Part shown: positions 33,078-41,210 of the stretch, piece by piece | Numbering within the stretch: position 1 is the first letter of the stretch | How the letters are laid out: each line of letters begins with the position of its first letter | DNA from: Gammaproteobacteria bacterium | Lineage (GTDB): Bacteria; Pseudomonadota; Gammaproteobacteria; Pseudomonadales; JAUIET01 | Reading direction: 5' to 3' | Length of the DNA stretch: 64,000 nucleotides | Assembly: GCA_030429735.1 (NCBI GenBank) | Contig: JAUIET010000003.1 | Coordinates: forward strand, 186,001 to 250,000 | Position numbers and translations under genes: made by a program | The notes under the pieces: generated by a model | Seen by the model: only the letters and a program-made list of their open reading frames with translations | The model's database searches: none | Told to the model about the DNA's origin: nothing

Positions 33078-34859
33078 TCAGGTGGCAGAAGCCAGTGAAT
33101 GGACAAACTGTGTCAGTTTGTCTTTGGTAGAGGCGACAGAACAGTGCTTTTCGAGATCAGCAATAGCGTGCTCGCCCAGGCGTTTAAATTCGTTTGGTTC
33201 GTTCTTTGCAACATGATAACTGCGCTTGTATGCATCCACCAGGCTCAACCAATCCGGCCTATAGCGAAGACATCTCAGCGCCTTACGCGGGTCATGTTGC
33301 CAGTAAGTGACCTCAGGGTTGGATTTGAAGATAAACGCCGAGTGATCAAATACATACTCTTGCATCGCCGTGTGATTTGATGAGACTGCGGGTATCCCAC
33401 ACGACATTGCTTCTGTGAGCGGAATAGACTGCCCTTCGCCATACGATGTGTTTACATAGTATGTGCTGGCACTAAGCAATTCCAAATATGACTTATTGTC
33501 TAGAAAGGCGTGAATAGCTACCACCCTGCACTTGAATGGGGCGACGCCTTTAAGATGCATTACCAGTTCATCAGCAAAGGTCACAACATGACTTGCCGTT
33601 AGCTTAATGAGCAGAGTAGCATCAGACACCTCTTTAAAAGCCCAGCAAAAGGCAACCACCATATCACGCCAGTTTTTTCGAAGATCGTATGGATTAAGAA
33701 TGGCGGTATAGATACAACCCTCAAGATAAACAGCCGTGGGTACGATCGAATCACTGTTAACCGCCTCCTCGGCCGCCTTTGCCGCCGCTGCCTCAGCCTC
33801 TAAATCTCTGTCGATCTGCGCCATTTCGGCGCTCTTTGCGGCAGCTAACTGTCGCGCACTGTTCACATGGGTTTCAACCCTCGCGACTTGTTCCCAAGCG
33901 GGCTTATCTTCTTCAACATTGAATTCGGATTGCTTTACCCGCAGCCAGTCCAGGAATCGGTTGTCCTGGGCATCCAGTGCGGCGTGACCTTTATTAATGT
34001 CTTCCGCTAATGCCGTCCACTGAGCGCGCGCTTCCTCCAGCATTCTATTGGCAGCAGCACTTATCTGTAGATTAAGCTGTGATTCTTTGCGAGCAATTCG
34101 TTCGGTTTCTTCGGCGATCTTGCCTTCCAGGTGGTGCCATTCTTCCGCCATAGTCTGGTACAGCTTGGCCTCTCTGTGGCCGAGCTCAAGCTCTTTCAGC
34201 GTTAGACGTTCCTGTGTGCTCTTCAATTCGAGCATTTCCTGATCGCCCTTTCTCTTCTCAGCCTCTACCTCTTCTTCGGTCGGCACAACCGTAAAGAGGT
34301 CCATGTTATTGGAGTCAATCAACACACCCTCGAAGTGTATCGCGCATTTCCCCAGAGGCTCAGAGTTCTTTAGCTTTTGACGATATTCGTTAAAACGGTC
34401 CCAAACAGGGCATGGTATCGAGACTACTGGGTAGTCATCACCCATTAAATCTTTTATGACATCAACCGTGTATTGACTGATGGTGATAGCACCTATACAG
34501 CGTTCAAAAGCAAAGCGCCAATCTTCGAAGCCACAATTATTCCATGACTCAGATGGAATGGTGCTGTATTCCCATGCTAACACATGTATCGTGGGACATT
34601 CTATGCCAGGGATGTAATTCTGCGGCGCAGAAAAATGCAAAAACAGGCTACATTCGCCATGCTGCAAACGGTCCTGATAAATTGTATCTACTTCATTTTT
34701 GGGGTCGTAAACATAATGGATTGTTCCCAAGCTTTCCAACAAGGGTAGATACTCTTTCAGAATCGAATAGTAACTGTACTCTGGCATCCCGGCTGCTTGT
34801 GCAATAGTCTGCGCATTGGTTTGCGAGTAGAGAATCAGATTAAGTTTTGTGTGGCTCAT
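33078..34859 (-). CDS. GT-B-like glycosyltransferase with long coiled-coil insert (paralog B)
   Basis: 593-residue protein. The N-half (1-194) has MPEYSYYSILKEYLPLLE, FLHFSAPQN, GIECPTIHVLAWEYSTIP, DLMGDDYPVVSIPCPVWD; the C-half (373-593) has AILNPYDLRKNWRDMVVAFC, YVNTSYGEGQSIPLTEA, CGIPAVSSNHTAM and WQHDPRK. Between them lie about 178 residues of highly charged helix (Glu/Lys/Ala/Gln, heptad-like), predicted coiled coil. It is 23 bases upstream of the methyltransferase fusion on the same strand and 23 bases downstream of paralog C, so three genes form an operon. Confidence 0.83.
   Translation of the reverse strand: MSHTKLNLILYSQTNAQTIAQAAGMPEYSYYSILKEYLPLLESLGTIHYVYDPKNEVDTIYQDRLQHGECSLFLHFSAPQNYIPGIECPTIHVLAWEYSTIPSESWNNCGFEDWRFAFERCIGAITISQYTVDVIKDLMGDDYPVVSIPCPVWDRFNEYRQKLKNSEPLGKCAIHFEGVLIDSNNMDLFTVVPTEEEVEAEKRKGDQEMLELKSTQERLTLKELELGHREAKLYQTMAEEWHHLEGKIAEETERIARKESQLNLQISAAANRMLEEARAQWTALAEDINKGHAALDAQDNRFLDWLRVKQSEFNVEEDKPAWEQVARVETHVNSARQLAAAKSAEMAQIDRDLEAEAAAAKAAEEAVNSDSIVPTAVYLEGCIYTAILNPYDLRKNWRDMVVAFCWAFKEVSDATLLIKLTASHVVTFADELVMHLKGVAPFKCRVVAIHAFLDNKSYLELLSASTYYVNTSYGEGQSIPLTEAMSCGIPAVSSNHTAMQEYVFDHSAFIFKSNPEVTYWQHDPRKALRCLRYRPDWLSLVDAYKRSYHVAKNEPNEFKRLGEHAIADLEKHCSVASTKDKLTQFVHSLASAT
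33744..34277 (-). other. Variable linker insert of paralog B (coiled coil, about 178 residues)
   Basis: Encodes a Glu/Ala/Lys/Gln-rich segment with runs such as RLTLKELELGHREAKLY and RDLEAEAAAAKAAEEAV. It is bounded by the same conserved flanks as the inserts of paralogs A and C and is the longest of the three. Confidence 0.7.
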
Positions 34860-34882
34860 TGATTGTGGAAATAGTTATCGAT

Positions 34883-36502
34883 TCAAGCTGAGACACGAAC
34901 ACCGTGACTGAGGAAATTCTGCAAGGTTTCTTCCAGTACTACCAGGGAATTGTACTCACGACTCGCTTCAATCGCTGCATCAGACATTTCTACATACCGC
35001 CTCGCATCGTTGTGGGCAATCTCATAGGAATACTTAAAGGCTTCCACCAAGTCGGGCCACGATATTTTGTGGTGTACAGTGCGGTAAGACTGCCTGGGAT
35101 CCTGCTGCCAGTGGGTGGGTTCAATATGAGAATCCGGCACGAGACAACAGGTAGTGTTTATATAGTCTTCCATTGCGGTAATCGCCGGCGATATGCAGGG
35201 TATTCCCGAGGCAAGTGCTTGTGTCAGAGGTATGCACTGGCCCTCACCATAGGAGGTATTAACATAGAAGCTGGTGCCTGACATCAAGTGCGCGTATTCC
35301 TTATCGCTCAAGTGAGCCTTAATAATAATGACCCGGCATGAAAACCGGTCCAAGCGACGTAAATGCTCAATGAGCTCATCAGAAAATCTGGTGATAAATT
35401 GAACTGAAACTTTTATGACGAGAAAGGCATCATTCCTGTCTCTCAACGCGGTGCAAAATGCGGTAAGCATATCTCTCCAGTTCTTACGCAAATCCAGAGG
35501 GTTCAAAATCGCCGTATAGACAACACCCTCTGCAAACACCCCATTGTCAGTCACCGGGTCTTCATGCACCACATCATCGAAGTTTGTTTCGATTGGCGTT
35601 TGCTCTTGCTGGAACAGTTTTTTCCTTACCGTTGAGATTGAGGAATGAAACTGTTCAAATTCAGGATATTGCAGGGTTTGCCTGAGCAGCGCTCTCTTTA
35701 GAGTGCCGAGTGCAAAACGCACTGTGTTCCTGGCCTCTAAATGCTCCTGAATATTGGCAGAGAGTTCCGCGCGTAATTGTTCTTCAATTTCTACTTCGCC
35801 TTTTTCTACCAGAGCCTCACGTTCCCGAAGCTCCGCTTCTTTCGCATCCAGCTCCAAGCCTCGCGTGTATAGAAAATAACTGTAGCGTGATTCCGTCAGC
35901 GCCAGCTCTTCTGCTTCCTCAGCGCTGGGAACATAGGGCGTCAATCGCATATCTTGCGAATCGATCAATAAACCGGAAAATTCAACTGCCAGGCGCTTTA
36001 ATGGTTCCGACCTGTTGGAACGCACCCTAAGCGTCTCCATCATCTCAAACGTAGGAGTGGGCACGGATACCACCGGGTAATCATCGCCCATCGCCTTTTT
36101 TACAGCTCTTACGGTATGCTCAGACAACACCAAAGCGCCGGCGACAGTGCTTAGACCTACTCGCCAGTCATGTTTACCATTGTTCTCCCAATACTCGGTA
36201 GGGATAGTGTCGTACTCCCACGCAAACACCAATATTGTTGGGCATTCAATCCCACTGACCACATGTTGAGGCGCCGTAAAATGGAGGAATAATGGCCTTT
36301 TGCCCTCTTCAAGCGCCTGGCGATACACATCATCGACTTGTTCGGATGGATTATCCACCTCAATCACATCTCCCATTTTCTGCAGCAACGGGAGATAACC
36401 TTTTAAAATAAAATGATAACTGTACTCGGCGCTGCCCAGACTTTTGGAGAGGTTTTGCTCCGTAATCCGGGAACAAACGATGAATTGAAAATTCTGCGAC
36501 AT
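34883..36502 (-). CDS. GT-B-like glycosyltransferase with medium helical insert (paralog C)
   Basis: 539-residue protein. The N-half has SAEYSYHFILKGYLPLLQ, LFLHFTAPQH, GIECPTILVFAWEYDTIP and MGDDYPVVSVPTPTF; the C-half has AILNPLDLRKNWRDMLTAFC, YVNTSYGEGQCIPLTQALASGIP and WQQDPRQSYR. The insert (about residues 193-320) starts with charged helix (ELDAKEAELREREALVEKGE) and then becomes less regular. First gene of the C-B-methyltransferase unit; 119 bases separate it from the acyltransferase upstream on the same strand. No strong ribosome-binding site is visible at the ATG. Confidence 0.83.
   Translation of the reverse strand: MSQNFQFIVCSRITEQNLSKSLGSAEYSYHFILKGYLPLLQKMGDVIEVDNPSEQVDDVYRQALEEGKRPLFLHFTAPQHVVSGIECPTILVFAWEYDTIPTEYWENNGKHDWRVGLSTVAGALVLSEHTVRAVKKAMGDDYPVVSVPTPTFEMMETLRVRSNRSEPLKRLAVEFSGLLIDSQDMRLTPYVPSAEEAEELALTESRYSYFLYTRGLELDAKEAELREREALVEKGEVEIEEQLRAELSANIQEHLEARNTVRFALGTLKRALLRQTLQYPEFEQFHSSISTVRKKLFQQEQTPIETNFDDVVHEDPVTDNGVFAEGVVYTAILNPLDLRKNWRDMLTAFCTALRDRNDAFLVIKVSVQFITRFSDELIEHLRRLDRFSCRVIIIKAHLSDKEYAHLMSGTSFYVNTSYGEGQCIPLTQALASGIPCISPAITAMEDYINTTCCLVPDSHIEPTHWQQDPRQSYRTVHHKISWPDLVEAFKYSYEIAHNDARRYVEMSDAAIEASREYNSLVVLEETLQNFLSHGVRVSA
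35543..35926 (-). other. Variable linker insert of paralog C (about 128 residues)
   Basis: Starts as charged amphipathic helix, then has LGTLKRALLRQTLQYPEFEQ-like helices, and ends in an acidic loop before the conserved GVVYTAILNP flank. It is unrelated by eye to the inserts of paralogs A and B. Confidence 0.65.
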
Positions 36503-36555
36503 ACTATTTGTCTATTGGCCAGCGCGGGTCTTTAGGCACTCAGCCGACACAGGCC

Positions 36556-36568
36556 TAGAGCTGCTCTA
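36556..36568. other. Short palindrome between acyltransferase and paralog C genes
   Basis: TAGAGC-T-GCTCTA, six-base arms around one base. It lies in the 119-base interval 36503-36621, which otherwise shows no clear promoter. It may be chance, a weak hairpin or an operator. Confidence 0.2.
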
Positions 36569-36621
36569 ATTTTCTCCGAATAAGAAAATAGGATCTACCT
36601 GAATAATACCTGAAAGGTGCA

Positions 36622-37770
36622 TTAAGCCCTGCCGACTGGATCGCGCAGGGTAGGTTTCTCCAGCCGCTGCGCTACGATTCGGCGGCCTTTCCGCCGAAGC
36701 GGGCATTCAACAAAACTATAATTCATCTCCGCCAATACAAACATCAGTAAGTAGGCAGCCAACACAAATAATGCCTGCTCTACAGAACTAGAGGGTGTGT
36801 GATCACCAGTTGCACGCAACCAGCTTTCTCTGCACAGAAAGAACGCAGGGATGTGCGTAAGATACAGAGCGTACGACCGGGCTCCAAGATACACCATGAC
36901 GCGTTTCATCACGCCGTCTCGCATTACATACGATTTATCATAAGATGCGGCGTACACCAGCCCGCCTGCCAGAATAGCAACCAGGCTCATGCGATATGAA
37001 AAGCTGCTCATAACGGATGATGCCGCAAACACTAACGCTAGCGAGCAGCCACCTATCACAAACAGGCTTGCAAATCGGTGCTCCAAAAAGCGAGGGTCAA
37101 ACCTGCCGTGATACCTTGAATTGCCCAACATTGCTAATAAAATCCCAAACATCAAAGCATCTGTGCGCAGCATCATCATCAGCATTGATCGCTCGGAAAA
37201 CAATTGAAAAAAAAGCAGCGCAAGCACCAGCCAAACGAACCACGGTCTGAGAAAAATAAGCACTAAAGGAAACACCAGATAAAACTGTTCCTCTAAAGAA
37301 AGACTCCAGTACACAAAACTGGCACCGTATGGATAATGCCCAAATGCGTCCGCGAGCCGAAAGTTGGCGAAGTTCAAAGCCCCGGCTAAAGTGGCCCAGG
37401 CATTTGTCGTAACACTTCCAAACACTCCGGAACTATTGAAGAACATACTGAGTAGAAGAATAATGGCTAGCCATAGCCACGCTGAGGGTAAAAGACGCCA
37501 AATACGTTTAATCCAAAAATTGATGGCTTCTTCAAATTTCGCCGCACCGTCGCGCAAGCCATCTACTCTTTTCATAAAGTCTTTGGCGATAACGAACCCG
37601 GATATGGCAAAAAACAGGTCAACGCCTGAGCCGCCATTGAAGTAAGGGATAAGCGCCGATGCCATGCTTGGCCAGGTGATCAGATTTCCAAACGTATGTT
37701 GTAAAATGACAAACAGCACGGCGAGCGCGCGCAGCACTTCTATGTCATCGATTCTGGTATTCATTTGCAC
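36622..37770 (-). CDS. Acyltransferase 3 family membrane protein (OafA-like)
   Basis: 382-residue integral membrane O-acyltransferase with about ten hydrophobic helices. N-terminal IEVLRALAVLFVILQHTFGNL has the family's conserved arginine and active-site histidine, and GGSGVDLFFAISGFVIAKDF follows; SLEEQFYLVFPL is the third hallmark. It would acetylate or acylate the surface glycan from acetyl-CoA. The frame opens with GTG at 37770; ATG at 37764 is two codons later. It sits at the outer end of the polysaccharide locus, on the same strand as paralogs B and C. Confidence 0.93.
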   Translation of the reverse strand: MQMNTRIDDIEVLRALAVLFVILQHTFGNLITWPSMASALIPYFNGGSGVDLFFAISGFVIAKDFMKRVDGLRDGAAKFEEAINFWIKRIWRLLPSAWLWLAIILLLSMFFNSSGVFGSVTTNAWATLAGALNFANFRLADAFGHYPYGASFVYWSLSLEEQFYLVFPLVLIFLRPWFVWLVLALLFFQLFSERSMLMMMLRTDALMFGILLAMLGNSRYHGRFDPRFLEHRFASLFVIGGCSLALVFAASSVMSSFSYRMSLVAILAGGLVYAASYDKSYVMRDGVMKRVMVYLGARSYALYLTHIPAFFLCRESWLRATGDHTPSSSVEQALFVLAAYLLMFVLAEMNYSFVECPLRRKGRRIVAQRLEKPTLRDPVGRA

Positions 37771-37792
37771 ATTGTTTCGCTATCACCGCTCG

Positions 37793-38245
37793 CTATGAGT
37801 GCATCGTATCCAACTTGACTTCCAATTTACTCAGACACACCAACAGATCACGCAACTCCGGTACTGATAAGGCAGACAGAAACTCAGCCTCCCATTGCAA
37901 GGCGCCAGGTACCATCTTTTGATACAAAGCCCGCCCACCTTCAGTCAGACCGATAATCTTCGCTCGATTATCTTCAGCGTCCACTCTTGACTGCAGAAGA
38001 CCCTTGCTCTCCAGCGACGCTATCGCCCTTGACACACGGGACTTGTCCATAAATGTTGATTCTGGCAACCCTCTGGAGCTGAGCTCATCGTGTTCACCCA
38101 GTCGGGCCAGTAGTCGCCACTCGGCTACGCTGATCCCATTCGGTGCACCAAAATCAGCATTGCATGCATCGCTTACCCGCTTGGCGAGATTGACCAGCCG
38201 ATACGGAGTGAACTGGCTCAATACCAATGTACGATCATCATTCAC
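37793..38245 (-). CDS. MarR family transcriptional regulator
   Basis: 150-residue winged-helix repressor. The HTH runs ISVAEWRLLARLGEHDELS...DKSRVSRAIASLESKGLL, followed by the wing DAEDNRAKIIGLTEGG. The start is GTG at 38245; the ATG five bases upstream is closed by a stop after two codons. Its promoter and that of the divergent Rieske oxygenase gene share a repeated half-site (AATATG[CT]TCTCA), so it likely represses both and responds to an aromatic or related substrate. Confidence 0.92.
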   Translation of the reverse strand: MNDDRTLVLSQFTPYRLVNLAKRVSDACNADFGAPNGISVAEWRLLARLGEHDELSSRGLPESTFMDKSRVSRAIASLESKGLLQSRVDAEDNRAKIIGLTEGGRALYQKMVPGALQWEAEFLSALSVPELRDLLVCLSKLEVKLDTMHS

Positions 38246-38260
38246 GCCATAAGCCCCGCC

Positions 38261-38297
38261 AAACTTTTCTTATATGAGAACATATTATTGAGTTCAA
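38261..38297 (-). promoter_or_regulatory. marR promoter with overlapping operator
   Basis: On the minus strand TTGAAC (38297-38292), a 17-base spacer and TATAAG (38274-38269). The spacer contains the half-site AATATGTTCTCA (38286-38275), directly abutting the -10, with a degenerate second arm at 38261-38272. Autoregulation is likely. Confidence 0.6.
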
Positions 38298-38344
38298 GCA
38301 CTAATCGCGAGCTTTTAAACCGTTTATTTTGCAGAATCACTTGC

Positions 38345-38384
38345 AATATGCTCTCACATGAGAGTATATTGCTCTCTCTATAAT
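38345..38384 (+). promoter_or_regulatory. Rieske oxygenase promoter with MarR-type operator
   Basis: A 26-base palindrome, AATATGCTCTCA-CA-TGAGAGTATATT (38345-38370, 11 of 12 arm positions matched), covers the -35 area of a promoter whose -10 is TATAAT at 38379-38384. The -35 itself is poor. The same half-site occurs in the marR promoter. Confidence 0.65.
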
Positions 38385-38419
38385 AACTGAGCGTTACTGA
38401 AACGCCATGGAGATTGCCA

Positions 38420-39511
38420 ATGAGCGCACCTGAAAACAACTACATCTGGAACTGCTGGTACGCGGCGGCGTGGGCACATGAAGTTGAAAGCGCGGGCAAA
38501 TTGGAACGGACTTTCCTGGATAAACCTGTGGTCATGTTCCGTGGTGAATCCGGCCGCTACGTGGCCCTGGATAATCGCTGCTGTCACAGGGCAGCGCCAC
38601 TGTCGATGGGCCGAGTTGAGGGAGACTGTATTCGCTGTATGTACCATGGATTGAAATTCAACTCCGATGGCATCTGCGTTGAAATACCGGGCCAGGATAA
38701 AATTCCAGCAACCCACAGAGTGCGCAGCTACCCGGTCGAAGAGCGGGGTAATCTGCTGTGGATCTGGATGGGCGACCCAAACCTTGCCGATCCGAACGAC
38801 ATAATTGACTATGAGCCGCTGACCAATCCAGAGTGGCAAGGCCTGCCACAAGAAGCCTATTTGCATTACGACTGCAACTGGATGCTGATTATCGATAACC
38901 TGGCCGACTTTTCACATCTCGCCTTCGTTCATACCAACACACTGGGCGGCTCTGAAGCCTACGCAGTAGAAACCAAGCAAGAAATTGAACGGCTGGACAA
39001 TGGTTTTCAGTTTGAACGCTGGCACAGAGAGAGTGCACCGGCTCCTTATCATGTGAAGGCTTACCCGAATGGCCCTGATGTGGTAGATCGGCGTAACTAT
39101 GTACAAATGTTTGTGCCAGGCGTATTCCTAATGGAAACTGCATTTGGTCCGGTTGGTTGGGACCAAAGCGACGATCAAAGTGACGTAAAGCAATACCGGA
39201 ACTGCCAGTATATGACACCAGAGACCGGCAGCACAGCGCACTTTTTCTGGAATTATCTGCGCAACTATGAGCAATCAGATGAGAGTATTTCGATATCCTT
39301 GCGTGACAGTCTCCTCGAAGGTTTCTGGGAAGATAAGGTGATCATAGAAGCCCAACAGAAATTACTGGAACTCGACGACCCTTTCCAGCCCCGCGGTATT
39401 GCGGCCGATTCTGCGCTGGCTCATTTCCGCAAAACCTGGGATACATTGCTGGAAAAAGATCATACAGAGCATCCTCAGCCGGTTGCTGAAGTTAGCAGAA
39501 GCATACTGTAA
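38420..39511 (+). CDS. Rieske non-haem iron oxygenase, large subunit (VanA-like)
   Basis: 363-residue aromatic-ring hydroxylating/demethylating oxygenase component. Rieske [2Fe-2S] ligands are in RCCHRAAPLS and CIRCMYHG; the mononuclear iron site is DNLADFSHLAFVH (Asp/His/His). Overall length and layout match vanillate O-demethylase and related single-component oxygenases. ATG at 38420 has GGAG at 38409-38412; the in-frame TTG at 38414 does not fit that site. No reductase gene lies beside it, so electrons must come from elsewhere. Substrate unknown. Confidence 0.92.
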   Translation: MSAPENNYIWNCWYAAAWAHEVESAGKLERTFLDKPVVMFRGESGRYVALDNRCCHRAAPLSMGRVEGDCIRCMYHGLKFNSDGICVEIPGQDKIPATHRVRSYPVEERGNLLWIWMGDPNLADPNDIIDYEPLTNPEWQGLPQEAYLHYDCNWMLIIDNLADFSHLAFVHTNTLGGSEAYAVETKQEIERLDNGFQFERWHRESAPAPYHVKAYPNGPDVVDRRNYVQMFVPGVFLMETAFGPVGWDQSDDQSDVKQYRNCQYMTPETGSTAHFFWNYLRNYEQSDESISISLRDSLLEGFWEDKVIIEAQQKLLELDDPFQPRGIAADSALAHFRKTWDTLLEKDHTEHPQPVAEVSRSIL

Positions 39512-39664
39512 CAAGCAGCCATCTCGACGTCTGGGACGCTGACACTCCGTCCCCACGAAAAATAGTGGCCGGGTTGCACCACTGCGCGCCAGACCGCCTA
39601 TAACTTGCGCAAGTTCACCGGAGCGCGTAATGTTGGTCCTATATAAGAAAATAGGAGTGGTTCA

Positions 39665-41167
39665 ATGGAGCAATTATCCGGTCAAGACGCCATGTTTTTG
39701 CACATGGAGCTGGAGGGGCTGCCGCAGCATATCGGTGGTGTCAGTATCTATGACCAAAGCACAGCACCTGATGGCATAGTTCGCTTTAAAGAAATATTAT
39801 CCACTATCGAGAATCGGCTACACCTGTCTCCGATTTTTACGCGAAAGCTGGAAACTGTGCCCTTGGGTCTCAGCCGGCCGTATTGGGTTGAAGACGCGGA
39901 TTTCGATCTGGAATATCATATCCGTCATATTGCGTTACCCAAACCAGGCGACTGGCGGCAATTGTGCATTCTTGCAGCAAGGCTTCACTCAAGACCGCTG
40001 GATCGTTCCCGCCCCCTGTGGGAGTTCTACGTCATTGAAGGTCTGGACAATGTGGAGGGCTTGCCATCGAATTGCTTCGCTCTGCTTCTGAAAGTGCACC
40101 ATTGTGCAATGGACGGCGCAACAGGGGCGCAGTTCATGAATGTGATGCATGACTTCACACCCGAGGTTACGGTCTATGAAGACATCCCGCCACGCGTTAT
40201 CGAGCGACCCTCCAAGAGTTTCATGCTGGGTAGAGCGTATGTTGATGCCTGGAAAAAACCGGTGCAAACCTTCGACATGCTTAAACAGGCGCTACCCACT
40301 TACCAGCGTTTGAAAGCGGGTCGTGAGAACCAGGATTTTCACGAACTGGATGAAAAGCAGAGAACCCGATTTCAAGGCAAAATCTCACCCCATCGCTCTG
40401 TCGGGGCCACTCGTTTTGCCTTTGAAGACATACGCGAAATCAAGAGCGCGGTACCTGGTGCCACCATTAATGATGCCATGTTAACGATAGTAGCCGGGGG
40501 TTTACAGAAGTACTTACGTAGCAATGGAGAACTTCCCGAACAAACCCTGGTGGCCGGTTGCCCGATTGATGTGCGTTCCCCCGAAGAGCGCGCTGCTGGC
40601 GGAAATATGGTCGGCTTTATGAATGTGGCATTGCGCACAGATATCGATTCGCCCTTGAAGCGTCTGCAAGCTGTTCACGAAGAGTCGCGCTCCGCAAAAG
40701 CATACGCTGAAGCGCTTGGCCCAAGAATTGCGATCGATCTTACCGACATTATGCCTGGCAACGTTTTATCACTTGCACTGCGTGCCGCCAGCGCCACGGG
40801 GCTTGCGGAAGCGAGTGTCATTCAGAATACAGTGGTCACCAATGTGCCCGGGGCACCGATGCAGCTTTTCTTGTGCGGTGCTGAATTGATCGACTCTTTC
40901 AGTCTTGGCCCGCTGCTGCCCAATGTTGGTTTATTCCATATTGTGTACAGTGCGGTACAAAACAAGGAAGGCAGAATCACGTTGTCGTTTACGGCGTGCA
41001 GAGACATGCTGCCCGACCCCGGGTTTTACGCTCAGTGTTTACGCGAATCATTTAATGAGCTGAAGGCTGCGACCGAAAAATCCGCTGCCAAGCAAAAGTC
41101 TAAAGCCAAGCCGACCAGCAAAGCAAAAAAAGCGAAAAAGAAAAAAAGCACTACAACGTCAGCGTAA
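39665..41167 (+). CDS. Wax ester synthase / diacylglycerol acyltransferase (WS/DGAT)
   Basis: 500-residue acyltransferase that makes wax esters or triacylglycerol from acyl-CoA. The catalytic HHxxxDG motif is at residues 145-151 (VHHCAMDGATG), and the family block PLDRSRPLWEFYVIEGL precedes it; NVPGAPMQLFLCGAEL is in the C-terminal half. The last 30 residues are very rich in Lys, Ala and Ser, unusual for the family and perhaps for membrane or granule binding. AGGAG lies 8 bases before the ATG. It follows the Rieske gene by 153 bases, an interval with no clear feature. Confidence 0.95.
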   Translation: MEQLSGQDAMFLHMELEGLPQHIGGVSIYDQSTAPDGIVRFKEILSTIENRLHLSPIFTRKLETVPLGLSRPYWVEDADFDLEYHIRHIALPKPGDWRQLCILAARLHSRPLDRSRPLWEFYVIEGLDNVEGLPSNCFALLLKVHHCAMDGATGAQFMNVMHDFTPEVTVYEDIPPRVIERPSKSFMLGRAYVDAWKKPVQTFDMLKQALPTYQRLKAGRENQDFHELDEKQRTRFQGKISPHRSVGATRFAFEDIREIKSAVPGATINDAMLTIVAGGLQKYLRSNGELPEQTLVAGCPIDVRSPEERAAGGNMVGFMNVALRTDIDSPLKRLQAVHEESRSAKAYAEALGPRIAIDLTDIMPGNVLSLALRAASATGLAEASVIQNTVVTNVPGAPMQLFLCGAELIDSFSLGPLLPNVGLFHIVYSAVQNKEGRITLSFTACRDMLPDPGFYAQCLRESFNELKAATEKSAAKQKSKAKPTSKAKKAKKKKSTTTSA

Positions 41168-41183
41168 ACCTAAACTTTTGCAG

Positions 41184-41210
41184 CTAACTGTTGTGTGTAC
41201 CCGCAGTTAG
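41184..41210. terminator. Hairpin between convergent WS/DGAT and amidohydrolase genes
   Basis: CTAACTG (41184-41190) and CAGTTAG (41204-41210) with a 13-base loop. It overlaps the amidohydrolase stop codon. There is no T-run, so termination is only possible. Confidence 0.3.

Noticed and set aside
33744-34277. Insert of paralog B as a mobile element or intein
   Set aside because: It has no splicing motifs, no terminal repeats and simple charged-helix composition; it is a coiled coil.
36576-39656. Shared string ATAAGAAAATAGGA at about 36576 and 39642
   Set aside because: AT-rich 14-base match in unrelated contexts; at the second site it contains the WS/DGAT ribosome-binding site. Likely chance.
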